Program-made: the position numbers and the translations under genes | Part shown: positions 8,140 to 16,340 of the stretch, one piece after another | Layout: each line of letters opens with the position of its first letter | Numbering within the stretch: the first letter of the stretch is position 1 | Source: Geopseudomonas aromaticivorans | Lineage (GTDB): Bacteria > Pseudomonadota > Gammaproteobacteria > Pseudomonadales > Pseudomonadaceae | Direction: 5' to 3' | DNA: 64,000 nt | Assembly (NCBI RefSeq): GCF_019097855.1 | Contig: NZ_JAHRGL010000080.1 | Coordinates: forward strand, 138,198 to 202,197 | The notes under the pieces: generated by a model | Told to the model about the DNA's origin: nothing | What the model saw: the letters and a program-made list of their open reading frames with translations, nothing else | Databases searched by the model: none

Positions 8140-8928
8140 TCAGGTGAAGCGCACCGCGCAGCTGCCGATACCGCCGATGGACACCCGCAGGTTGTCGCCG
8201 GCGGCGACCGGAATCATCGGCCCCAGCGAGCCGGAGAGGATCACCTCGCCGGCCTTGAGCGGCACGCCCAGGCGACCGAGGGTGTTGGCCAGCCAGGCCA
8301 CCGCCACCGCGGGCGAGCCCATGGTGGCCGCGCCGGCGCCGGTGGCGACGATCTCGCCGTTCTTCTCCAGCACCATACCGCACAGGCTCAGGTCCACCTC
8401 GTTGACCGGCACCAGGCGGTCGCCGAGCACGAACACGCCGCAGGAGGCGTTGTCGGCCACGGTGTCCTGGATCTTGATCTTCCAGTCGCGGATCCGCGAG
8501 TCGACGATCTCGAAGCACACCATCAGGCCTTCGGTGGCGCGCAGCACGTCGGCCACGGTCACCCCCGGACCGCTCAGGTCGTGTTTGAGTACGAAGGCAA
8601 TCTCGCCCTCGGCCTTGGGCTGGATCAGCGCGGCCATCGGGATGGCTTCGCCGGAGTTGTAGGTCATCGCGTCGGTGAGGATGCCGAAGTCGGGCTGCTC
8701 CACGCCGAGCAGGTTCATCACCGCGCGGCTGGTCACGCCGATCTTCTTGCCGACGATGCGCTCGCCATGCTGCAAACGCTTGGCGAGCAGGCGCTGCTGG
8801 ATCGTGTAGGCGTTTTCGATGGTCAGCCCTGGATGGCGCTCGGTCAGCGGGGCGACGGCCTCGGCCATGCGCAGCGCGTTGTACAGCTCATCGCTGATGC
8901 CTTGCAGCAGCGCTTCGTCGATGGTCAT
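8140..8928 (-). CDS. 2-oxopent-4-enoate (2-hydroxypentadienoate) hydratase
   Basis: A 262-residue member of the fumarylacetoacetase-like hydratase family (DmpE/MhpD/BphH/TesE). It adds water to the dienol released by the C-C hydrolase, giving 4-hydroxy-2-oxovalerate for the aldolase at 637. Family features include GKKIGVTSRAVMNLLGV, PKAEGEIAFVL with the metal-binding Glu pair, and the C-terminal GEVILSGSLGPMIPV. I chose ATG at 8928 because GGGGAG lies 5 bases before it; an in-frame ATG 36 bases upstream reads through the ribosome-binding site. Part of the 13492-7258 operon. Confidence 0.94.
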   Translation of the reverse strand: MTIDEALLQGISDELYNALRMAEAVAPLTERHPGLTIENAYTIQQRLLAKRLQHGERIVGKKIGVTSRAVMNLLGVEQPDFGILTDAMTYNSGEAIPMAALIQPKAEGEIAFVLKHDLSGPGVTVADVLRATEGLMVCFEIVDSRIRDWKIKIQDTVADNASCGVFVLGDRLVPVNEVDLSLCGMVLEKNGEIVATGAGAATMGSPAVAVAWLANTLGRLGVPLKAGEVILSGSLGPMIPVAAGDNLRVSIGGIGSCAVRFT

Positions 8929-9078
8929 CTCGCTCCCCTTGTTGCTTGCTGTCGCGGCGGGCATCGCCCCGAGGGGCGATGCCCGCCGGCCTGTACGGTC
9001 GCCAAGGCGTCTGTGTCCGCCGATCAGTAGTTAGCGGTCACCTTGGTAGCACAGGCCGGCCGAGCATCGTTTCTGGAT

Positions 9079-10221
9079 TCAGATGGGCTCGCTCAGCTTG
9101 AGCAGCGCGCGTTCCACCACCGCGGTTTGCGCCTCGACCGGCGCGCGCTCCTGCTCCAGACGGCCCAGCTCCATCGAGCTGCTGGTGACCAGACGGCAAC
9201 GGGGCTCACGACGCTCCATGAAGCGCACGTAGGCCTCGGTCACGCTCTCGGCGTTGGCCAGCTCCTCGGCCAGCACCAGGCCGTCCTCGATGCCCATGCC
9301 GGCACCCGAGGCGAGCTGCGGGGTGGTCGGATGCGCGGAGTCGCCGATCAGCAGCACGCGGCCGCTGTACCAAGGCGCCGGCAGAATGAAGGCCTCCAGC
9401 GGGCGGAAGTTGATGGCGCCGTTGTCCTTTTCGCTGAGCGACTCGCGGATGTCCTTGAGGATGCCGCCGTAGCCTTCCAGACGCTTGGCCAGCTCGCTGT
9501 GGAAGTTCTCTGGCTCGATGAAAACCTTGGGCGTGCGCTCGAGCAGGAACATGTACATGTCGGTGTCGGACACCGGGGTGAAGCCGACCTTGACCGGACC
9601 GCCGAGGAAATAGGTGCGGCGCTGCACCTCGGCCGGACGCGGCAGGAAGAGGCGCCAGGCGCTCTGCCCGGTGTATTCGGCCTTCGGCGCATCCGGGAAG
9701 ATCAGGCTGCGCACCCGCGAGAACACCCCGTCGGAACCCAGCACCATGTCGTAGCGGCCCTGGCTGCCGTCGCTGAAGGTGACGTCGACGCCCGCGTCGT
9801 CCTGCTCCAGCGCATTCACGGTCAGGCCCAGGCGCATGCTGGCGCCGGCCGCCTTGGCGTGGCGGGCGAGGATGCTGTGCAGGGTCGGGCGCATGATGCC
9901 GCCGCTGCTCTCCACCGGGGAGTCGGCCGGCATCGGGGTGGCCAGCTGGCGCAGCGGCTCACCGGCGGTATTGCACACCAGGATGCCCTCGCCGACGTAG
10001 GACTCCCTGGCCACGTCGGCATACACGCCCAGCTGGTGCAGGGCGCGCAGGGTCGGACCGGTGATGGTCAGACCGGCGCCGAGGGCGCCCCACTGCGGAT
10101 TGATGTCGATCATGTCCACTTCAACGCCGATACCGCGCAGGGTGATCGCTGCGGACATCCCCGCGGTACCGGCGCCGACGATCAGGGCTTTCTGGGCTGC
10201 TTTGCAGGAGGTGCTGGCCAT
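9079..10221 (-). CDS. FAD-dependent aromatic monooxygenase (class A, copy 1)
   Basis: A 380-residue single-component flavoprotein hydroxylase. Motifs are the N-terminal FAD site IVGAGTAGMSAA, the DG motif GSDGVFSRVR near 165, and the GD motif LLIGDSAHPTTPQ near 290. These enzymes use NAD(P)H and O2 to hydroxylate phenols or aromatic acids; the substrate is not readable from sequence. The gene at 29696 encodes a clear paralogue with the same motif layout. AATAACAAAAAAGG precedes the ATG at 10221, combining a weak ribosome-binding site with an ARN tract. The 150 bases after its stop hold no gene. It lies inside the 13492-7258 operon. Confidence 0.92.
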   Translation of the reverse strand: MASTSCKAAQKALIVGAGTAGMSAAITLRGIGVEVDMIDINPQWGALGAGLTITGPTLRALHQLGVYADVARESYVGEGILVCNTAGEPLRQLATPMPADSPVESSGGIMRPTLHSILARHAKAAGASMRLGLTVNALEQDDAGVDVTFSDGSQGRYDMVLGSDGVFSRVRSLIFPDAPKAEYTGQSAWRLFLPRPAEVQRRTYFLGGPVKVGFTPVSDTDMYMFLLERTPKVFIEPENFHSELAKRLEGYGGILKDIRESLSEKDNGAINFRPLEAFILPAPWYSGRVLLIGDSAHPTTPQLASGAGMGIEDGLVLAEELANAESVTEAYVRFMERREPRCRLVTSSSMELGRLEQERAPVEAQTAVVERALLKLSEPI

Positions 10222-10233
10222 AACGCGTATTCC

Positions 10234-10245
10234 TTTTTTGTTATT
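10234..10245 (-). promoter_or_regulatory. ARN-repeat tract (candidate Hfq/Crc site) before FAD monooxygenase copy 1
   Basis: The mRNA strand reads AATAACAAAAAA, four ARN triplets, directly before the GGAA ribosome-binding site of the gene starting at 10221. Binding by Hfq/Crc is inferred from the known motif. Confidence 0.5.
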
Positions 10246-10261
10246 AGAACGGTGGGCTGGG

Positions 10262-11092
10262 TCAGTCCGCTTTCAGGAAGTTGGAGACCTGCTGGCAGAA
10301 CGCGGCGCCATGTTCGATCTGTGTCCAGTGACCACAGCGGCCGTAGATGTGCAGCTGGCTGTTGTCGATCCAGTCGAGCATGGTCAGCGAGGTCGACAGC
10401 GGGATGACCTTGTCGTCGCGACCGTGCACCAGCAGGGTCGGGTGCTTGATGCCACGGATGTCCGCCTCGGCATGTGCCATCGCCTCGACCCAGCGCTGGC
10501 GCGGGGCCGGGAACATGCGCGAGTAGGCCTCGTGCACGCCGGCACGCTTGCTGGCTTCGTAGCGCATGCGCACCAGGTCGTCGCCGATCAGCGACTGGTC
10601 GTAGGCGAAGATGCGCATGATGGCGCGCATGTTTTCCTCTGCGGGCTCGTAGCCCCACACCGCGTCGAGGCCCGCAGTGAGCTCGAAGGGCACGCCGACG
10701 CTGCCCATCAGGATCAGCTTGTTGACCCGCTCGGGGTGATGGATGGCCAGCGCCAGGGCCATCGAGCCGCCGAAGGAGTTGCCGACCACGTTGGCGCGAT
10801 CGATACCCTTGGCGTCCATGAAGGCGACGATCTGCTCGAGCCAGAGCTGGCGCGAGTAGACGATGTCCTCGGGCACCTGGGTGTAGCCGAAACCAGCCAG
10901 GTCCGGCGCTAGCAGGCGGAAATCATCTTTGAGATTCTGGATGGTCAGCCGCCAGTTAGCCCAGGCGCTGACGCCGGGGCCGGAGCCGTGCAGCAGCAGC
11001 ACCGGCTCGCCGCTGCCGATGTCGTGGTAGTTGGTGACCATCGCGCCGGTCTGGATGCTCTGACCGATTTCGGGATTCACGGGTGTAGTCAT
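10262..11092 (-). CDS. Meta-cleavage product C-C hydrolase (BphD/DmpD/TodF type)
   Basis: A 276-residue alpha/beta hydrolase. Motifs are LLLHGSGPGVSAWANW (oxyanion region, highly typical of meta-cleavage hydrolases), nucleophile elbow GNSFGG, catalytic Asp in HGRDD and His in GRCGHW. It hydrolyses the 2-hydroxy-6-oxo-dienoate from ring cleavage, releasing 2-hydroxypentadienoate for the hydratase and a carboxylic acid whose identity depends on the ring substituent. ATG at 11092 is preceded by AAGGAGAG. It lies 13 bases downstream of the lipocalin-like gene in the same operon. Confidence 0.93.
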   Translation of the reverse strand: MTTPVNPEIGQSIQTGAMVTNYHDIGSGEPVLLLHGSGPGVSAWANWRLTIQNLKDDFRLLAPDLAGFGYTQVPEDIVYSRQLWLEQIVAFMDAKGIDRANVVGNSFGGSMALALAIHHPERVNKLILMGSVGVPFELTAGLDAVWGYEPAEENMRAIMRIFAYDQSLIGDDLVRMRYEASKRAGVHEAYSRMFPAPRQRWVEAMAHAEADIRGIKHPTLLVHGRDDKVIPLSTSLTMLDWIDNSQLHIYGRCGHWTQIEHGAAFCQQVSNFLKAD

Positions 11093-11105
11093 CGCTCTCT
11101 CCTTC

Positions 11106-11546
11106 TCAGGCGCCGGCACGGCGCCAGACCAGACGCGCGGTGCGGGCCTGGGGGCTGCCCTCTTCCAGGCGGGCGCTCAGGGTCAGGGTGCCGTCGGCAT
11201 TGACCGCGAGCTGGCGCTTCTGCACGCCGCCCTTCCAGTTGGGGAACATGCTGATGTCGACCTTGTGGGTGATGACGTCGCCGTCCACCTCGTAGCGGCC
11301 GCCGTAGGCCAGCATGCTGGTATAGGCGCGGGCCTTTTCGGCGTCGCTGGCGTTCCACTGGCCGCCGGTCTCGAAGTTGGGGCGCTCGGCGGCGGCGATC
11401 ATGCAGGCCATGCCGCCGTCTTCGGTGTACTGGATGAAGCCGTTCAGGTGTTCGCCCATCGGCAGCTCGCGGCGACCGTCGTCGAAGGCCTGCTCCCAGG
11501 AGATGATTTCCCAGCGGCCGACCAGATTGGTTTGCGGTGTCGACAT
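11106..11546 (-). CDS. Lipocalin-like domain protein
   Basis: A 146-residue protein that begins LVGRWEIISWEQ and has GFIQYTEDGGMACMI and GRYEVDGDVITHKV, the pattern of the bacterial lipocalin-like domain (Pfam Lipocalin_5 type). There is no signal peptide, so it is cytoplasmic. ATG at 11546 is chosen because GGAAGG lies upstream with an AACAACAA tract; an earlier ATG at 11570 overlaps the end of the preceding gene. Family members often occur in catabolic and polyketide clusters. A role in binding a hydrophobic intermediate, or as an isomerase or cyclase-like enzyme, is plausible but unproven. It lies between two C-C hydrolase-type genes. Confidence 0.85.
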   Translation of the reverse strand: MSTPQTNLVGRWEIISWEQAFDDGRRELPMGEHLNGFIQYTEDGGMACMIAAAERPNFETGGQWNASDAEKARAYTSMLAYGGRYEVDGDVITHKVDISMFPNWKGGVQKRQLAVNADGTLTLSARLEEGSPQARTARLVWRRAGA

Positions 11547-11566
11547 TGTTGTTTCCTTCCGGTGAT

Positions 11567-12457
11567 TCAAGCCGGCTGCAGCTGTGCCTTGAAAAAGGCC
11601 GCCACCACCTCGTTGTGTTCGGGCGCGCTCTCGAACTGCGCCCAGTGCCCGGTGTCGCTGGCGCAGTGGAAGCTGCCGTTCTGCACCTGGTTGGCGATGT
11701 GCTGACCGAGGGCCGGCGGCGTGCGGTTGCGGTCGCCCCAGTACACCAGGGTCGGCTGGCGGACCTGGCGGGCTAGCGCGTCGGTGATCACGTGGCGGCG
11801 GATGTTGGCGCCGGCCAGGTATTCGGCGATGAACCGCTGCTGCACCGCGGCCAGTGCCGGCTGCTGGTACAGCGCCTGACGCACCATCACGGCCTCGTCG
11901 GTGAGGCGCTCGGGCTTGGCGAGGATGCGCGCCATGCGGGTGTGCACGTTGTCGAAGCTGGGGTTGCGCAGCACCTCCAGCGAGCTCTGCAGGTTGCTGG
12001 CCCAGTCCGGCTCCACATAGCCCGGAATGGCACCCTCGTCCGGCACGTAGCCCATGGTGGTGGTCAGCACCAGCGCGCGTACCCGCTCGGGATGACGCAG
12101 GGCCAGCTGCATGGCCACCCAGCCGCCCATCGACTGGCCCTCGACGCAGGCGCTGGCGATGCCGAGCTGATCCATCACGTCGACCACCTGGTCGACCAGG
12201 CTGGGGATGACCTCGGGGTCGTAGCCCTCGGTCTGCGACTTGCCGTGCCAGAGAAAGTCCATGGCGACGACGTGGAAGTCCTTGGCCAGCGCGGCGATGT
12301 TGCGCGCGTAGTTCTCCGCGTGGCCGCCGGTGCCGTGCAGCAGGAACAGCGCGGGCCCCGAGCCTGCCTCGATGATGCGGGTGCGGTACTTGCCCTGGAT
12401 CTGGCGGACCTGACAGTCGATCAGCTCGATCCAGTACGGTTTTTCGGAAACGGACAC
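11567..12457 (-). CDS. Alpha/beta hydrolase, second C-C hydrolase-like enzyme
   Basis: A 296-residue alpha/beta hydrolase: FLLHGTGGHAENY at the oxyanion hole, nucleophile elbow GQSMGG, catalytic Asp in YWGDRN and His in DTGHWAQFE. It is diverged from the hydrolase at 10262 and has a longer N-terminus. In this setting it most likely acts on the product of one of the two extradiol dioxygenases, or hydrolyses an ester or enol-lactone intermediate. It follows the extradiol dioxygenase at 12521 by 63 bases. Having two intact hydrolases suggests two successive ring cleavages or two substrate classes. Confidence 0.88.
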   Translation of the reverse strand: MSVSEKPYWIELIDCQVRQIQGKYRTRIIEAGSGPALFLLHGTGGHAENYARNIAALAKDFHVVAMDFLWHGKSQTEGYDPEVIPSLVDQVVDVMDQLGIASACVEGQSMGGWVAMQLALRHPERVRALVLTTTMGYVPDEGAIPGYVEPDWASNLQSSLEVLRNPSFDNVHTRMARILAKPERLTDEAVMVRQALYQQPALAAVQQRFIAEYLAGANIRRHVITDALARQVRQPTLVYWGDRNRTPPALGQHIANQVQNGSFHCASDTGHWAQFESAPEHNEVVAAFFKAQLQPA

Positions 12458-12520
12458 GGGAGGATTCCTTCTAGCCGGCGGAAGATTCCGCCCGCCGCGC
12501 AGCGGCGGGCGGCCTCGGGA

Positions 12521-13492
12521 TCAGAGCGCCTGGACCTTGCTGGCCGAAATCGGCCCCTTCAGGGTGCCGTCGGACTTCTCCAGGCCGAAGGTCCACTCCG
12601 AGAAGATGTGCGCGGTGGCGGCGAAGTCCTGGGACTCCCACTCGGCGGTGACCACGTCCTCGTCGGCCGCATATTCCCAGGAGCCGCCGAACGGCGACTG
12701 GAAGTACCAGAAGCAGGCGGAGGAAACCATGTGGCGGCCCGGGCCGGCGAAGGTCTTCCAGTCCAGCGACTCCAGATGCTGGCCGCCGCCAATCACCTCG
12801 TGGATGTCGCGCACCTTGAAGGCCAGGTGGTTGAAGCGGGTGCCTGGCGCCTTGGCGTTCATGAAGAACACGTGGTGGTGGTTGCCGGCGGGCGAGCAGC
12901 GCAGGAAAATGCCGCGGTTGGCGTAGCGGTCGGAGATGATGAAGCCGAGGCGCTCGATGTAGAACTTCACCGCCTGGCCGGCATCGTCGACGCCGATCGC
13001 CAGGTGGCTGATTTCCTGCGGCTTGGCGGCCTGGTAGGACGCTGCGCGGCGATTGAGACGGTCCGGGCGGCCCGGCGCGTTGAAGCGGGTCACCTCGTAA
13101 AGCACCGGACGGCGCTGGGCGATGCGAAAGCCGAGGTTGATGCCCAGGTCATCGACGCTGTGCAGCACGCCCTCGGCGTCGAACTCGGCCTTGCGGTCGC
13201 GGCCCAGCTCGTCGGCCAAGGCCTGCAGCGCGGCACGGTCCTCGACACCCCAGACGATTTCGCACATGCCGCTGCCGCCACCGATCGGACGGCGATCGGC
13301 GCGCGCCGGGTCGGCGGCGACCACCTGCACTTCGGAACCATCGACGGCACGGAAGACTTTCACTTCCGGGTCGGACGACTCGGCAGGCGCCAGTCCCCAG
13401 TCGTTGGCGAAGCGCAGGGCCTCGGCAAGATTCTCGACCGCGAACTTGACGCACTCGATGCCTGTAAAGCGAAAACGATTATCCGGTGCCAT
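12521..13492 (-). CDS. Extradiol ring-cleavage dioxygenase, VOC superfamily (copy 1)
   Basis: A 323-residue type I extradiol dioxygenase made of two VOC modules. The probable Fe(II) ligands are His in ISHLAIGVDD, His in FNHLAFKVRD and Glu in GSWEYAADE, the 2-His-1-carboxylate set of BphC-like enzymes. It would open a catechol ring next to the two hydroxyls. An earlier in-frame ATG at 13546 is rejected: AGGAAG lies 6 bases before the ATG at 13492. It is the first gene of the 13492-7258 operon. It differs clearly from the extradiol enzyme at 13947, so the two probably act on different catechols. Confidence 0.92.
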   Translation of the reverse strand: MAPDNRFRFTGIECVKFAVENLAEALRFANDWGLAPAESSDPEVKVFRAVDGSEVQVVAADPARADRRPIGGGSGMCEIVWGVEDRAALQALADELGRDRKAEFDAEGVLHSVDDLGINLGFRIAQRRPVLYEVTRFNAPGRPDRLNRRAASYQAAKPQEISHLAIGVDDAGQAVKFYIERLGFIISDRYANRGIFLRCSPAGNHHHVFFMNAKAPGTRFNHLAFKVRDIHEVIGGGQHLESLDWKTFAGPGRHMVSSACFWYFQSPFGGSWEYAADEDVVTAEWESQDFAATAHIFSEWTFGLEKSDGTLKGPISASKVQAL

Positions 13493-13663
13493 GTTTATCT
13501 TCCTATTTATTCTTTTTCTATAAGACCTGACCCAGGGACGATGCAACTCTGCGACCCGAACAATTCGCCAAACAGTTATGCCGGAAGAACTAGCGAATCA
13601 TGAGCACTGCAGCGCTGCACTCCAGGCCTCCACCAATAAGACGTTCAGCCACGAGTTGAGTCG

Positions 13664-13717
13664 ATTCTATGAGTGCGTTCCCGGGCGAGCCACCCGAGAT
13701 AAATCAATCCAGCTATC
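13664..13717 (-). promoter_or_regulatory. Shared catabolic promoter element, copy C
   Basis: Minus strand: GATAGCTG (13717-13710), TGGCTC as -35 (13692-13687), a 17-base spacer, TAGAAT as -10 (13669-13664; the best -10 of the five copies). It drives the seven-gene 13492-7258 operon with a leader of about 165 bases. The 13493-13946 gap of 454 bases holds this element, the terminator at 13842 and otherwise nothing I can assign. Confidence 0.7.
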
Positions 13718-13841
13718 TGAGAATTGAATATGCCCATGCACTTACTGTGGACAGCGGAGCACAAGCGAAATGCTGCAGGGCACCGCAAACGCGGCAGCGA
13801 ATACCCGGAAGGAAAATCTGCAAAATTGGGATCTCGAAACT

Positions 13842-13880
13842 AAAAAGCCGAGGCCGCGCAGATCTGCGCGGTCTCGGTTC
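13842..13880 (-). terminator. Strong intrinsic terminator after the dioxygenase operon
   Basis: On the minus strand a 15-base arm (CCGAGACCGCGCAGA) pairs with its complement through one G-T pair, and the stem is followed at once by TTTTT. It lies about 70 bases after the stop of the extradiol gene ending at 13947, so the 17716-13947 operon ends here and the next operon needs its own promoter (copy C). Confidence 0.85.
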
Positions 13881-13946
13881 GCCTAAATGCCCCTAATACC
13901 ACTGCGGGCGACAAACTACCTGTCTGAACATCAAGCGGTCAGGGCA

Positions 13947-14897
13947 TCACGCCACGGCAGGCTTGCCGGGCGGCGGGCCGTCGAACGGCGCCCAGTTCTT
14001 GCGCATTTCGAGCAGGTAGGCCTGCGCGTTGTCCGCATGCAGCGGCTTCTCGCGCGGCACCCAGTTGTCGTCGTGCTTGTCCATGTCGGCGTCGTACTCG
14101 AAACGGCAGCCCAGCGGGCTTTCGAAATACCAGAACCAGTTGGAGCCGAAGGAATGGCGACCCGGCCCCCAGAAGGTGCTGTAGCCCAGACCGGTGAAGC
14201 GGTTGCCTGCGCGCATGACTTCGCTGGGGCCACCCAGGTGGAAGGCCATGTGCTCCACACCCTTGAGGAACGGCGGGGTCTGGATCAGGAACATGGTGTG
14301 GTGCTCGAAGGTGCCCTTCGGCCGCAGGAACGGGCCGCCGCCGAGGCGGTCGTTGCAACGGAACGCCAGGCGATTGACGTAGAAGGCCTCGGCCTTGGGC
14401 ACGTCGGGCACGAACATCGCGAAGTGCGACAGCGAGCGCGGCTGCACCGCTGCGTCCATGTCCACGCCGACACAGTTGACCGGGCGCTGCAGCGGCGCGC
14501 CGGGAGCGTTGATCGCCTCCACCGGCATGTCGATCTCGCGCCGCACGGTGAGCTGGAAGCCCAGGGTGATGCCCATGTCGTCGAGGGCCTCCAGGCTGCC
14601 GTCCGCCAGGCGGCGCACTTCACGGTCCTTGCCCAGTTCGTCGGCGATCTGCTCGAGGCTTTGCTGGTCGGCCACGCCGTAGATCACCTTGCGCAGCTTG
14701 TTGTTGGGGCTGAGCAGCGGCGGCAGTGCGGGATCGTTTGCGTCGCAGATGACCACGCCGGTGCCGTCCATGGTTTCAAAAAGCTGGCCGTGCAGCACCT
14801 GGCCGGCGGCCTTCAGGCCGAAGTCGGTCATGTACTTGGCGGCGGCGTCGAGGTCGTCGACGCCGAAAACCAGCGCGTCGGGTCCGATGATGTTCAT
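13947..14897 (-). CDS. Extradiol ring-cleavage dioxygenase, VOC superfamily (copy 2)
   Basis: A 316-residue two-module VOC extradiol dioxygenase. Probable Fe(II) ligands are His in SLSHFAMFVPD, His in VEHMAFHLGG and Glu in CRFEYDADMD. ATG at 14897 gives the natural N-terminus MNIIGPDALVFGVDD and has GGGAG 7 bases upstream, behind an AACAAGAAAAA tract. It is the last gene of the Rieske dioxygenase operon, which suggests it cleaves the catechol made from that dioxygenase's product after dehydrogenation. Confidence 0.92.
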   Translation of the reverse strand: MNIIGPDALVFGVDDLDAAAKYMTDFGLKAAGQVLHGQLFETMDGTGVVICDANDPALPPLLSPNNKLRKVIYGVADQQSLEQIADELGKDREVRRLADGSLEALDDMGITLGFQLTVRREIDMPVEAINAPGAPLQRPVNCVGVDMDAAVQPRSLSHFAMFVPDVPKAEAFYVNRLAFRCNDRLGGGPFLRPKGTFEHHTMFLIQTPPFLKGVEHMAFHLGGPSEVMRAGNRFTGLGYSTFWGPGRHSFGSNWFWYFESPLGCRFEYDADMDKHDDNWVPREKPLHADNAQAYLLEMRKNWAPFDGPPPGKPAVA

Positions 14898-14995
14898 GGT
14901 GATGCTCCCGTGCATTTTTCTTGTTGAGGCAGGGTTCTTGTTGAAGCGAATCCGTGTCCGAGTGCGCGCGGGCCAGCGCCGGCCAGCGCCTCGAC

Positions 14996-15535
14996 TCAGG
15001 AGGTGATGCTGACGTTCTCGCCGCGGCGCAGGGCGTCCATGCGCGCGCCCAGATCGCCATCGACGTAGTACAGCTCGGTGTAGCAGCCGATCTGCTCGCG
15101 GGTATCCCAGTAGCTCCAGCGGCAGTTGCCGAACGGGCCCTGGAAGAAACCGGCCATGGCCTTCTCCAGACCCAGCTCGAGGTAGTGGCCGACGGCCTGG
15201 TTGTATTCCTCGGCGCTGGTCTGGCGGAAGCCGACGTGGTGCGGACCGCAGCCATGCTCGTCCTTCCAGTCCTGGTAGACACTGCGGCCACCGTCGTGAC
15301 GGGCCAGCTCGATCAGCGTGTCGCCGGCAAAACCGTAGGCGCAGCTGAACTGGAAGTCGCCAGGCTGGCCGCGATACTCCTTCTCGGTCTGCTCCTTGGC
15401 CAGGTCGTAGGCGACGTTCCAGACTTCGACGCCGTTGATCTTCTTCCACTTCTCGATGGCGGCCTCGATGTCGTCGACGACGAAGCAGATCTGGTCGAAC
15501 TTGCGGCCAATCAGCGTCTTGGCGATGTCACTCAT
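14996..15535 (-). CDS. Single-module VOC/glyoxalase-like protein
   Basis: A 179-residue protein starting MSDIAKTLIGRKFDQICFVV, with one vicinal-oxygen-chelate module pair and candidate metal ligands in HHVGFRQTS and the C-terminal CYTELYYVDGD. It is too short for a BphC-type extradiol enzyme and resembles glyoxalase/epimerase-type VOC proteins. Possible roles are an isomerase or epimerase of a pathway intermediate, or a one-domain dioxygenase. GGAGAG lies before the ATG at 15535; an upstream in-frame ATG overlaps the ferredoxin gene and is less likely. It is encoded between the ferredoxin and extradiol copy 2. Confidence 0.85.
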   Translation of the reverse strand: MSDIAKTLIGRKFDQICFVVDDIEAAIEKWKKINGVEVWNVAYDLAKEQTEKEYRGQPGDFQFSCAYGFAGDTLIELARHDGGRSVYQDWKDEHGCGPHHVGFRQTSAEEYNQAVGHYLELGLEKAMAGFFQGPFGNCRWSYWDTREQIGCYTELYYVDGDLGARMDALRRGENVSITS

Positions 15536-15555
15536 GTTGATTGCTCTCCGGGAAT

Positions 15556-15771
15556 TTATTCCTGAACAACGCGGCAAGAGATCGCATTGGCCGGACAGTC
15601 GCGGGCGATCTGCTCGATCTCGCCCAAGCGCGACACATCCACGAAACGGGTTTTCAGTCGGGCGATATTCACGCTCGAATCCAGGTCAAAGACATCGTCC
15701 GCCCCGAGGCACAGGCCATAGCCCTGGCACTTGTGGGTATCCAGAATCACTTCAACTTTTTCGTTTGCCAT
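15556..15771 (-). CDS. 3Fe-4S-type ferredoxin of the Rieske dioxygenase
   Basis: A 71-residue ferredoxin with three cluster cysteines in CQGYGLC and CPANAI. The site where a fourth cysteine would sit in a 4Fe-4S protein is glycine (CQGYG), which indicates a 3Fe-4S cluster. Ferredoxins of this type serve some cytochromes P450 and a minority of ring-hydroxylating dioxygenases, such as the diterpenoid (DitA3) and actinobacterial phenanthrene systems. Its position directly after the beta subunit marks it as the dioxygenase's electron donor. A long ARN tract lies before the start at 15771. Confidence 0.92.
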   Translation of the reverse strand: MANEKVEVILDTHKCQGYGLCLGADDVFDLDSSVNIARLKTRFVDVSRLGEIEQIARDCPANAISCRVVQE

Positions 15772-15780
15772 AGCACGGTT

Positions 15781-15802
15781 CTCTTGTTCTTGCTCTTGTT
15801 GT
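15781..15802 (-). promoter_or_regulatory. Long ARN-repeat tract before the ferredoxin gene
   Basis: The mRNA strand carries AACAAGAGCAAGAACAAGAG, six ARN triplets plus AG, 10 bases before the ferredoxin ATG. It is the longest such tract in the window and a strong candidate Hfq/Crc site. Function inferred. Confidence 0.5.
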
Positions 15803-15818
15803 CTGGTCGCCGTGGCGG

Positions 15819-16340
15819 TTACAGGAACACGCCAAGGTTCGGGGTGTGCAGCACGGTCTCGGTGATCAGCGCCTTGCGCTTGAGCAGCTTCACCCCCTCG
15901 TCGGTGATGCGCAGCACGTCGTGGCGGCGCACCGGGATCACGTCGCCCACGTCGTCATGGCCGCGCTGGCGGTAGAGGATCATCGCGCTGATCACCGCGA
16001 TCTCGTCGGCCCGCTCGCCGGGCTCGACCAGCAGGCTGCCGACCACGCGCAGGGTGCGCGAGGGCGGGACTTCGGCCCAGGCATGATCGCTTTCCAGGCG
16101 GTTGATGCGGATATTGATGTGCGCCTTGGAATCGCTGATGCGGTAGGCGCCCTGCGGGAATTCATCGGCATAGTCGCGCATTGCGATGCGCATCGGCACC
16201 AGGTAGTCGAGCTGGTCATCGAGCAACGCGTACCAGTCACGGAAGCGGCGCTCGTCGAGCAGCAGGGCCTCGCGGGCCAGGAAGTCGGCGGCGATGTCGC
16301 GCAGTTCGGCGCGGTTGCGATCGGTCATCAGGCTGCTCAT
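15819..16340 (-). CDS. Ring-hydroxylating dioxygenase beta (small) subunit
   Basis: A 173-residue protein of the SnoaL/NTF2-like fold typical of Rieske dioxygenase small subunits. It shows the family pattern LLDERRFRDWYALLDDQLDYLVPMR near the N-terminus and RTLRVVGSLLVEPG in the middle. It has no catalytic centre of its own and stabilises an alpha3beta3 oxygenase. Its ATG overlaps the stop of the alpha gene by one base (TAATG), so the two are translationally coupled. An internal ATG five codons in is an alternative start. Confidence 0.95.
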   Translation of the reverse strand: MSSLMTDRNRAELRDIAADFLAREALLLDERRFRDWYALLDDQLDYLVPMRIAMRDYADEFPQGAYRISDSKAHINIRINRLESDHAWAEVPPSRTLRVVGSLLVEPGERADEIAVISAMILYRQRGHDDVGDVIPVRRHDVLRITDEGVKLLKRKALITETVLHTPNLGVFL

